From assembly GCA_910584605.1 (NCBI GenBank), contig CAJUAW010000035.1:1-21909 (forward strand): a stretch of DNA of 21,909 bases. Reading direction: 5' to 3'. How positions within the stretch are numbered: the first letter of the stretch is position 1; each line of letters starts with the position of its first letter. Below, one piece after another: positions 1 through 5,259 of this stretch. The position numbers were made by a program, and so were the translations under genes. Under the pieces are notes generated by a model that searched no databases, was not told the origin of the DNA, and saw nothing but the letters and a program-made list of their open reading frames with translations. This DNA is from an uncultured Oscillospiraceae bacterium. Lineage in GTDB: Bacteria; Bacillota_A; Clostridia; Oscillospirales; Oscillospiraceae.

Positions 1-1
1 C

Positions 2-574
2 GTCCTGCTGATCCAGTCCGCCGCCCTGGGCAAGTGGCTGCTGTTCGGGCTGTTCGCCGTCTACGGCCTGTCCATGGTCTGCCTGTACACCGCCAGCACC
101 CTGTACCACTGCCTCAACCTCTCCGTCCCCGGACGGCTGGCCCTGCGGAAGTATGACCACTGCTCCATCTATCTGCTCATCGCCGGCAGCTATACCCCGC
201 TGTGCCTCACCGTGCTGCGAAACGCCGGGGGGATTCCGCTGGTCATCGCCGTGTGGACCCTGGCCCTGGCCGGGACGGCGCTCACCATCGCCAAGCTGTC
301 CATCCCCCGCTGGCTCACCAGCGCCATCTACCTGTTCATGGGCTGGCTGGCGATCTTCGCCATTGTGCCCATCTACCGCGCCCTGCCGGCGGAGGGCTTC
401 GTCTGGCTGTTGGCCGGAGGGCTGCTGTACACCGTGGGCGGCGTGCTCTACGCCGTCAAGTGGCCCGGCCGGGATAACCCCCGCTTCGGCTGCCACGAGA
501 TCTTCCACCTGTTCATCCTCCTGGGCAGCGCCGCCCACTTTGTGATGATGTATCGGGTGGTGCTGTGGCTGTGA
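2..574 (+). CDS. Hemolysin III (HlyIII/PAQR-like) family membrane protein, 5' truncated by window edge
   Basis: This is an integral membrane protein of the hemolysin III / YqfA family, related to PAQR receptors. The reading frame is open from base 2, so the N-terminus lies outside the window; the first ATG seen (base 74) is internal. Visible family motifs are STLYH near the start, then KYDHCSIYLLIAGSYTP, and a C-terminal HEIFHLFILLGSAAHF segment. The histidines of these motifs form the metal site in this superfamily. Several hydrophobic segments follow one another, with a short stop-proximal tail (VVLWL). The family's physiological role is poorly defined; links to membrane homeostasis are known for some members, and a true hemolysin role is doubtful. 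The gene ends before a strong hairpin and appears transcriptionally separate from efp. Family assignment is confident, function is not. Confidence 0.9.
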   Translation, partial: VLLIQSAALGKWLLFGLFAVYGLSMVCLYTASTLYHCLNLSVPGRLALRKYDHCSIYLLIAGSYTPLCLTVLRNAGGIPLVIAVWTLALAGTALTIAKLSIPRWLTSAIYLFMGWLAIFAIVPIYRALPAEGFVWLLAGGLLYTVGGVLYAVKWPGRDNPRFGCHEIFHLFILLGSAAHFVMMYRVVLWL

Positions 575-587
575 CCGCTTCCAAATC

Positions 588-614
588 AGGGGTCCGTGCA
601 CCGCACGGACCCCT
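588..614 (+). terminator. Hairpin after hemolysin III gene
   Basis: A perfect 11-bp inverted repeat (AGGGGTCCGTG / CACGGACCCCT) with a 5-base loop lies 14 bases after the stop codon. The downstream sequence is only moderately T-rich (GTTGCTGTCT), so termination strength is uncertain, but the position fits a terminator. Confidence 0.6.
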
Positions 615-671
615 GTTGCTGTCTGGCCGCAAAATTTTCCACCAGAATTCCTGCAATTCTTCCGGAACCCC

Positions 672-700
672 TTGCCAAGGACGAAAAAATAGGGTAAAAT
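672..700 (+). promoter_or_regulatory. Sigma-A type promoter for efp
   Basis: TTGCCA at 672-677 and TAAAAT at 695-700 are separated by 17 bases, close to the TTGACA/TATAAT consensus. The predicted start leaves a leader of about 40 bases before the efp ATG. Confidence 0.7.
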
Positions 701-748
701 AAATCAGCTAAGCATACTGAATAGTTTATATAATGGAGGATGATTCCT

Positions 749-1318
749 ATGGCAATGATTTCCGCCAGCGATTTCCGCAACGGCGTGACCTTTGAGATGG
801 ACGGCAAGGTCATGCAGGTGGTCGAGTTCCAGCACGTCAAGCCCGGTAAGGGCGCGGCCTTTGTCCGCACCAAGATGAAAAACGTCATCACCGGCGGCGT
901 GACCGAGACCTCCTTCAACCCCACCGCCAAGTTCGAGCAGGCCTTCGTGGAGCGCAAGGACATGGAGTACAGCTACAACGACGGCGACCTGTACTACTTC
1001 ATGGACCCCGAGTCCTTCGACATGATCCCCATCGGCAAGGACCTGCTAGGGGACAGCTTCCGCTTTGTCAAGGAGAACATGACCTGCAAGATCATGTCCT
1101 ACAAGGGCAGCGTCTTCGGCGTGGAGCCCCCCAACTTTGTGGAGCTGGAGGTCACCGAAACCGATCCCGGCTTCAAGGGCGACACCGCCACCAACGTGAC
1201 CAAGCCCGCCACCCTGGAGACCGGCACCGAGATCAAGGTCCCCCTGTTCATCAACCCCGGCGACAAGATCAAGATCGACACCCGCACCGGCGAGTATCTG
1301 GAACGCTGCAAGGCGTAA
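749..1318 (+). CDS. efp: Elongation factor P
   Basis: EF-P binds stalled ribosomes between the P and E sites and stimulates peptide bond formation at polyproline stretches. The protein is 189 residues, the normal length, with the three-beta-barrel layout starting MAMISASDFRNG. The loop VKPGKGAAF carries the lysine (residue 34 from this start) that other bacteria modify; the KPGKG form resembles Bacillus. The C-terminal signature region includes GDKIKIDTRTGEYLERC. An ATG at 740 is also in frame, but it overlaps the Shine-Dalgarno sequence GGAGG (735-739). The ATG at 749 is 9 bases downstream of it and is chosen; the ATG at 755 is less likely. The gene is first in an operon with the CD1247-type gene 30 bases downstream. 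The very Pro-rich proteins later in this window are the kind of substrate that needs EF-P. Confidence 0.98.
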   Translation: MAMISASDFRNGVTFEMDGKVMQVVEFQHVKPGKGAAFVRTKMKNVITGGVTETSFNPTAKFEQAFVERKDMEYSYNDGDLYYFMDPESFDMIPIGKDLLGDSFRFVKENMTCKIMSYKGSVFGVEPPNFVELEVTETDPGFKGDTATNVTKPATLETGTEIKVPLFINPGDKIKIDTRTGEYLERCKA

Positions 1319-1348
1319 CGAGGCGCTGCCTCAGAAAGGGAAACAACT

Positions 1349-1771
1349 ATGACTATTTCCGAAAAAGTCGCCTATCTGAAGGGCCTGGCCGAGGGGCTGG
1401 ACCTGGATACCACCAAGTCCAAGGAGGGTAAGCTCATTTCGGTGATGATCGGCATTCTGGAAGAGCTGGCCATGTCCGTAGAGGACCTGGAGGAGAACGC
1501 CCTCAACCTGGGCGAGGAGATCGACGTGCTGTCTGACGACCTGGCCGACGTGGAAGAGGTGGTCTTCGACGAGGACGAGGAGTCCGAGGACTACGACGAC
1601 GACTGGTTCGAGGTGGAGTGCCCCACCTGCGGCGCCGACATCCTGGTGGACGACGCGTCCCTGGCGGACGGCGAGGTGGAGTGCCCCTCCTGCGGCACCC
1701 GCTACGCCATGGAGCTCACCGATGACCAGGAGGGGGAGGAGTTCGAGGAGGACGACATCCCCGAGGACTGA
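1349..1771 (+). CDS. CD1247 N-terminal-domain type acidic zinc-ribbon protein
   Basis: This is a 140-residue, highly acidic protein. Residues 1-70 form a helical domain starting MTISEKVAYLKGLAEGLDLD, as in the clostridial CD1247 family. A very acidic linker (about 73-88, DEDEESEDYDDDW) follows, then a zinc ribbon with two CxxC pairs (CPTC at 91-94 and CPSC at 112-115), and an acidic tail. No enzymatic motif is visible. The arrangement (helical domain, acidic linker, zinc ribbon) suggests a binding or regulatory role, perhaps with RNA polymerase or the ribosome, but this is inference. It starts 30 bases after efp with a purine-rich site (AAAGGGAAA) before the ATG and is followed by a strong terminator, so it is cotranscribed with efp, as also occurs in other clostridia. 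Confidence 0.85.
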   Translation: MTISEKVAYLKGLAEGLDLDTTKSKEGKLISVMIGILEELAMSVEDLEENALNLGEEIDVLSDDLADVEEVVFDEDEESEDYDDDWFEVECPTCGADILVDDASLADGEVECPSCGTRYAMELTDDQEGEEFEEDDIPED

Positions 1772-1790
1772 CTGCGGTATCTGCCTTTCC

Positions 1791-1817
1791 GGGCGGCCTG
1801 AGGGCCGCCCTTTTTTT
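1791..1817 (+). terminator. Rho-independent terminator of the efp operon
   Basis: An 8-bp perfect stem GGGCGGCC / GGCCGCCC with loop TGAG is followed by seven T residues (1811-1817). Confidence 0.92.
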
Positions 1818-1892
1818 GCGCAGAATCGGGAACCTTTTCCAACCAAACTGCGTCTATATTCTTAGAAGTCAAAGCAGAAAGGAGACCTCGCT

Positions 1893-3299
1893 ATGAAACG
1901 AATCCTGTCCCTTGCCCTGGCCGCCCTGCTGGGGCTGACCGGCTGCGCCGCTCCCGTCTGTACCGCGGAGCAGGCTCCGGAGAGCAGCGGAGGCGCTCAA
2001 AGCGCGCCCGGCCGCTGGAATCCCTCGCTCATGGCTCTGTCCGAGCCGGTGTACCCCGAATTCCCCCAGCAGCCCGTCCTGCCGGAGGAGGGCCCCGAGG
2101 GGGCCTGGGAAGCCTATATGGACGCCTATCACAAATACACCGACGCTCTGGCCGCCCTGCGGGGGGACGATCCCCACGTCACCGAGGCGGAGCACGCTGC
2201 TCTGAACGCCTTCGCAGCCAAAAGCACCGCTCTGGTCCTGGAGGGTCAGGAGGGGAAAAACGCTGTCTACTCCCCCCTGTCCCTGTGGTCCGCCCTGGCG
2301 ATGCTGGCCCAGTGCGCCAACGGAAACAGCCGCCAACAGGTGCTGAACGCCATGGGCGCGGACAGCGTGGAGGCCCTCCAGGAGCAGTCAGAGCACCTCT
2401 GGCGGACTCTGTACACGGACGACGGTCAGAGCGCCCTGATTTTGGCCAACTCCATCTGGCTCAACAGCAACTTGCAGGGGAACTATGTGCAGGAGACGCT
2501 GGATCTTCTGGCCCAGAACTACTATGCCGGGACCTACTCCGTCCCAATGGGGACGGATACTGCCGACCAGGTGGTCACCAACTGGGTGGACCGGCAGACC
2601 AACGGTCTGATTGGCTCGGACGCGCCTGTAGTGGAAACACAGCCCGATGTTCTGGCCCTGCTGGTGTCCTCTCTGTACTACAAGGCCGCCTGGCAGGACG
2701 CGTTCCATGCGGACCAAACGGAGGAGGACGTCTTCACCGATGCCGCCGGGAATGAGGTCCGGGTGGACTTCATGCACAAGACCGAGGACGCCAATTTTAT
2801 CCGCCGGGAGGGCTATCAGGCCGCCCGGCTGGCCACCCACTTGGGGGAGATGGTCTTTGTCCTGCCCGACGAGGGGGTGGCTCCCGAGGCCCTGCTCCAG
2901 GAGGAGGATTTCCTCGCCCGCCTGGAGTTCTACGGGGACGCGGCCAGCTGGGGCGAGGTGCAGTGGTCGGTGCCCAAGTTTGACGTCAACTCTAACCTGG
3001 ACCTGATGGACACCCTGAAACGCCTGGGCATTACCGACCTGCCCGACTACAACAGGGCCGACCTGTCCGCCCTCACCGACCTGGACGCCTTCCTCTCCGA
3101 GGCCAAGCAGCTGGCCCGGGTGAAGGTGGACGAGGAGGGGGTGGAGGCCGCCGCCGTCACCATACTGACGGGCGAATGTACCGCTTTGCCGCCCCAGCCC
3201 ACCGAGGTCTGCGTCATGGACCTGGACCGGCCCTTCCTCTTCCTCATCCGCACCCAGGATGTGCCCCTGTTTATCGGGATTGTGAATCAGGTTTCGTAA
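1893..3299 (+). CDS. Serpin family lipoprotein (serine/cysteine protease inhibitor)
   Basis: This 468-residue serpin has a lipoprotein signal peptide. A Lys-Arg start and a hydrophobic core lead to the lipobox LTGC with Cys18, so the inhibitor is probably tethered outside the cell. After a spacer of about 90 residues the serpin fold begins. Visible motifs include NAVYSPLSLWSALAMLAQCANG, LANSIWLN, VTNWVDRQTNGLI, LLVSSLYYKAAWQDAF, WSVPKFDVNSNLDL and the C-terminal DRPFLFLIR...FIGIVNQ. The reactive-loop hinge is EEGVEAAAVT (residues 414-423). The alanine-rich P12-P10 favours an inhibitory serpin, though P14 is Val where Thr or Ser is usual. Aligning the following Pro-Pro pair with alpha-1-antitrypsin puts the scissile bond near Thr430-Ala431; this is tentative. 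AAGGAG precedes the ATG by 8 bases. The gene is monocistronic, and its last codons overlap the converging transporter gene. Confidence 0.93.
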   Translation: MKRILSLALAALLGLTGCAAPVCTAEQAPESSGGAQSAPGRWNPSLMALSEPVYPEFPQQPVLPEEGPEGAWEAYMDAYHKYTDALAALRGDDPHVTEAEHAALNAFAAKSTALVLEGQEGKNAVYSPLSLWSALAMLAQCANGNSRQQVLNAMGADSVEALQEQSEHLWRTLYTDDGQSALILANSIWLNSNLQGNYVQETLDLLAQNYYAGTYSVPMGTDTADQVVTNWVDRQTNGLIGSDAPVVETQPDVLALLVSSLYYKAAWQDAFHADQTEEDVFTDAAGNEVRVDFMHKTEDANFIRREGYQAARLATHLGEMVFVLPDEGVAPEALLQEEDFLARLEFYGDAASWGEVQWSVPKFDVNSNLDLMDTLKRLGITDLPDYNRADLSALTDLDAFLSEAKQLARVKVDEEGVEAAAVTILTGECTALPPQPTEVCVMDLDRPFLFLIRTQDVPLFIGIVNQVS

Positions 3300-3645
3300 A
3301 CAGCTCCATCAGTCCCACCACAATGAGAAAGGCGCCGAACAGCTTCCGCAGCAGCTCCACCTCCATGGCGGTGGCCGCCCAGGCGGCCAGAGCGGCGCAG
3401 GCCAGTCCCGCTCCAATGGCTGGGAGGAGCACCGGTGTTTCGATGTAGCCGTTTTTCACGTGGGCGGGCAGGGCCAGCAGCCCGGCGGGAAGGAAGTACA
3501 GCAGGTTGATCCCCTGGGCCAGCCGCTGCTCTACCCCGGCGAAGGCGGTCATGTAGACCAGCAGCAGGGTCCCGCCCCCCACGCCAAAGCCGGACAGCAC
3601 CCCCGTCGCCGCCCCCACCGCCAGTGGCAAAATCCAGTCTGTCAT
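3271..3645 (-). CDS. TauE/SafE (TSUP) family half-transporter, second of pair
   Basis: This is a 124-residue membrane protein of the TauE/SafE (TSUP) anion exporter family, whose members move sulfite, sulfoacetate and related organic anions. The typical opening motif is present (LPLAVGAATGVLSGFGVGGG, then LLVYM), with about four hydrophobic segments and the end segment FGAFLIVVGLMELF. Full TSUP proteins are about 250 residues with two such repeats; this gene encodes one repeat. The reading frame stays open farther upstream, but GAGGAG lies just before the ATG at 3645 and that start overlaps the stop of the preceding half-gene in ATGA, so this start is chosen and translational coupling is likely. 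The two products probably assemble as one transporter. The 3' end overlaps the serpin gene by 29 bases in convergent orientation. Confidence 0.88.
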   Translation of the reverse strand: MTDWILPLAVGAATGVLSGFGVGGGTLLLVYMTAFAGVEQRLAQGINLLYFLPAGLLALPAHVKNGYIETPVLLPAIGAGLACAALAAWAATAMEVELLRKLFGAFLIVVGLMELFTKPDSQSR

Positions 3646-3995
3646 AAAAAGCTCCTCACCCCTCCGTAAATCAGCAGCAGGCCGAAGGCCCGCTTGAGCC
3701 AGGGCATTTTTACCCCCTTGAACCACTTCCCCCCGGCCCAGCCCCCCGCCGCGCCACCGATGAGGTAGGGCAGGGCGGCCATTACATCCAGCCCGCCCCG
3801 GAGGAAGTAGACTGCCACCGACAGCACACACAGGGGCAGGATCACCGCCACCGACGTGGCGAAGGCCTTCCGCTGGTCCAGCTTACAGTACCGGGTCAGC
3901 AGCGGGACAAACACCGATCCGCCGCCCCCGCCGAACAGGCCGTTGGCAAGCCCCGCCAGCCCGCCGGCGATGGCATACCTCCACTTTTCCCGCAA
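3642..3995 (-). CDS. TauE/SafE (TSUP) family half-transporter, first of pair
   Basis: This is the partner half of the TSUP transporter, 117 residues. The motif GGLAGLANGLFGGGGG followed by SVFVPLL matches the first repeat signature of the family, and RKAFATSVAVILPLC fits the next helix. There is no ATG in frame; the only reasonable start is TTG at 3995, giving MREKWRYAIAGG. Upstream the frame closes at 4049-4047. The TTG lies at the end of the T-run of a strong terminator hairpin (3994-4040) for the gene upstream, leaving no room for a separate promoter in the intergenic space. Expression may therefore depend on read-through or on opening of that hairpin. The stop overlaps the next gene's start by ATGA. 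Family assignment is solid; start and expression mode are less certain. Confidence 0.83.
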   Translation of the reverse strand: MREKWRYAIAGGLAGLANGLFGGGGGSVFVPLLTRYCKLDQRKAFATSVAVILPLCVLSVAVYFLRGGLDVMAALPYLIGGAAGGWAGGKWFKGVKMPWLKRAFGLLLIYGGVRSFL

Positions 3996-4040
3996 AAAAC
4001 CGCCCCCTTTCAGGTTAGTGTGCCTGAAAGGGGGCGGTTT
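3994..4040 (-). terminator. Strong 18-bp inverted repeat with T-run, overlapping the TauE start
   Basis: On the minus strand an 18-bp perfect stem (AAACCGCCCCCTTTCAGG / CCTGAAAGGGGGCGGTTT) with an 8-base loop is followed by a run of six T residues ending at 3994. It starts at the stop codon of the small gene at 4039-4308 and ends at the TTG start of the TauE half-gene. It should act as a terminator or attenuator. Confidence 0.85.
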
Positions 4041-4308
4041 ATGTATTTAAATTGTCGAACTCCTCCAACAGACGGTTCACCATGGCCCGAAAGAAAAACG
4101 CATTGACGGTACCCTCCTTCGTCCCGGCGGCACCCCGATGGACCGCTTCGATCATTTTCTGCCAGGTCCCCGGTTTCCTCTCGGTTGACCACACCGCCGC
4201 CGTGATCACAGCATTGATCAGCTCGTCCTCAACCCTCCATTTCACTTTTGTGTCCACCACACGCGGACGCTTTGGTACATGATTTACCTTATCATTATCC
4301 CTGCTCAT
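4039..4308 (-). CDS. Small hypothetical protein (89 aa) divergent from XRE regulator
   Basis: I do not recognise this 89-residue protein. The N-terminal 20 residues are basic and polar (KRPRVVDTKVKW). Residues 25-85 look mainly helical, with an ELINAVITAAVWST segment, a WQKMIEAVHRG segment and a hydrophobic-periodic C-terminus (AFFFRAMVNRLLEEFDNL). No signal peptide or membrane segment is seen. A good Shine-Dalgarno site (AAAGGAG) lies 5 bases before the ATG, and a clear TTGACA-17-TATCCT promoter and a strong terminator bracket it, so it is a real gene. It is divergent from an XRE-type regulator across a 109-base spacer that contains GGTAAA/TTTACC inverted repeats, which suggests joint regulation. 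Base composition is less GC-rich than its neighbours, hinting at transfer. Confidence 0.7.
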   Translation of the reverse strand: MSRDNDKVNHVPKRPRVVDTKVKWRVEDELINAVITAAVWSTERKPGTWQKMIEAVHRGAAGTKEGTVNAFFFRAMVNRLLEEFDNLNT

Positions 4309-4331
4309 AGCTACTCCTTTCGACCGCTTAA

Positions 4332-4373
4332 TTTACCCTATATAAGGATACCCTTTAATATGGTAAATGTCAA
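4332..4373 (-). promoter_or_regulatory. Promoter of the small hypothetical gene with TTTACC/GGTAAA inverted repeat
   Basis: On the minus strand TTGACA (4373-4368) and TATCCT (4350-4345) are 17 bases apart. GGTAAA at 4362-4367 and TTTACC at 4332-4337 form an inverted pair that brackets the -10 region; a further GGTAAA sits at 4388-4393 before the divergent XRE gene. These are plausible operators for that regulator. Confidence 0.6.
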
Positions 4374-4417
4374 TGGGGGAATCCAATGGTAAAATACAGT
4401 TGAGAGGAGGGATGGCG

Positions 4418-4675
4418 ATGGAGGATGTAAGAAGTATCATCAGTTACCGGATCGATGAATACGGAAGCGTCAAGGTCAAGCTGGCCGAAGTGCTGAACAG
4501 TCGCGGGATCACCAGAAATCGCCTGAGAACCCTCACTGGAGTCAAATATGAGGTCATCGACCGGTATTATCAGAATCATGTTGAGCGAGTTGATCTGGAT
4601 TTTATCGCAAAGGTCTGCTATGTTCTGAACTGCAAAGTCGAGGACCTGCTGGAGTATAGCAGCCCTGATGGGTAG
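4418..4675 (+). CDS. XRE/Cro-type helix-turn-helix regulator (small)
   Basis: This is a small DNA-binding protein of the Cro/C1 (XRE) type, 85 residues from the chosen start. The fold is visible as SVKVKLAEVLNSRGITRNRLRTLTGVKYEVIDRYYQNHVERVDLDFIAKVCYVLNCKVEDLLEY. The helix-turn-helix falls in the ITRNRLRTLTGVKYEVIDRYYQ region, and the LDFIAKVCYVLNCKVEDLLEY ending is typical of short XRE proteins. The ATG at 4418 is 7 bases after GGAGG (4406-4410). Upstream in-frame ATGs at 4367 and 4412 are poorly placed relative to that site. It is divergent from the 89-residue hypothetical gene and probably controls the shared spacer. Base composition is more AT-rich than the surrounding operons. Confidence 0.82.
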   Translation: MEDVRSIISYRIDEYGSVKVKLAEVLNSRGITRNRLRTLTGVKYEVIDRYYQNHVERVDLDFIAKVCYVLNCKVEDLLEYSSPDG

Positions 4676-4763
4676 AAGAAAGATTTGCGATGGCTTGAAC
4701 ATCACGATAGCAGATTTCTTTGATGACCCCTTGTTCCGAAGCCTGGAGCAGGAAATCAAATAG
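4668..4763 (+). pseudogene. Remnant of a second XRE-type regulator (C-terminal 31 aa)
   Basis: In a frame overlapping the stop of the XRE gene, an ATG at 4668 opens a 31-codon frame with the tail KICDGLNITIADFFDDPLFR. This is the typical end of short clostridial XRE repressors (KICxGLxIxxAxFF). The helix-turn-helix part is absent, so it is most likely the leftover C-terminus of another regulator. Translation by coupling to the preceding stop is possible but would give only a fragment. Confidence 0.55.
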
Positions 4764-4791
4764 AAAAGCCGCCCAATGGGGCGGCTTTTTT
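4764..4791. terminator. Bidirectional terminator between XRE remnant and csoR
   Basis: The 11-bp stem AAAAGCCGCCC / GGGCGGCTTTT with a 4-base loop gives a T-run on both strands (4786-4791 on plus, 4767-4764 on minus). It can end both the plus-strand XRE transcript and the minus-strand copper operon. Confidence 0.88.
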
Positions 4792-5053
4792 ACTCGGCCA
4801 GCTTATCCAGCAGGGTGGCCAGCTCCTCCAGCTTGGGGCCGGGGTCGCCGGAGGCGGCCGCCTCCCGGACGCAGCAGTCCATGTGGGCCCGGAGGACCAT
4901 GCGGTTGGCCTTTTTCAGGATGGACTGGGCGGCCATAAGCTGGCTGGAGATGTCCAGGCAGTAGCGGTCCTCCTCCACCATTTTGAGGATGCCGTCGATC
5001 TGGCCCCGGGCGGTTTTCAGCAGGCGGTTGACCTGAGCGTGGTCGGCCTTCAC
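4790..5053 (-). CDS. csoR: CsoR/FrmR-family metal-sensing repressor (copper type)
   Basis: This 87-residue all-helical repressor of the CsoR/RcnR/FrmR family probably represses the copA operon when copper is low. The N-terminal region (RLLKTARGQIDGILKMVEEDRYCLDI) is typical. The metal ligands read Cys32, His57 and Cys61 (the x-H-xxx-C pattern in RAHMDCCV), which is the CsoR copper pattern rather than that of nickel or formaldehyde sensors. The start is GTG at 5053, which overlaps the copA stop in GTGA, so it is translationally coupled as the last gene of the operon. A palindromic G/C-rich site resembling a CsoR operator lies at the copA promoter, giving a simple autoregulatory circuit. The 3' end runs into the shared terminator. 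Confidence 0.92.
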   Translation of the reverse strand: MKADHAQVNRLLKTARGQIDGILKMVEEDRYCLDISSQLMAAQSILKKANRMVLRAHMDCCVREAAASGDPGPKLEELATLLDKLAE

Positions 5054-5259
5054 TGGACGGACACCACCTCGTAGCCCGCTTCGGTGACAGCGTCGGTGAG
5101 TACCTGATTGTCCACGTCCTTGGACAGGGTCAGGGTGGCGGACTTACCCTCCAGGCTCATCTCCACGGCGGACACGCCGTCGATGGCGGACAGGGCCTTC
5201 TCCACCCGTCCGGTGCAGTGGGCGCACATCATACCCTCAATTTTCATGGTCTTATTCAT
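5050..5259 (-). other. Embedded CopZ-like frame with its own Shine-Dalgarno, inside copA
   Basis: An AAGGAGG (5276-5270) lies 10 bases upstream of an in-frame ATG (5259) within the 3' part of copA. The frame from there encodes 69 residues (MNKTMKIEGMMCAHC...), the standard size of free CopZ copper chaperones. It could be made as a separate protein by internal initiation in addition to being the C-terminal domain of CopA. Confidence 0.5.

Noticed and set aside
1832..1860. Promoter for the serpin gene using TATATT at 1855-1860
   Set aside because: The -10 is plausible but no -35 could be found at 16-18 bases, so it is not listed as a feature.
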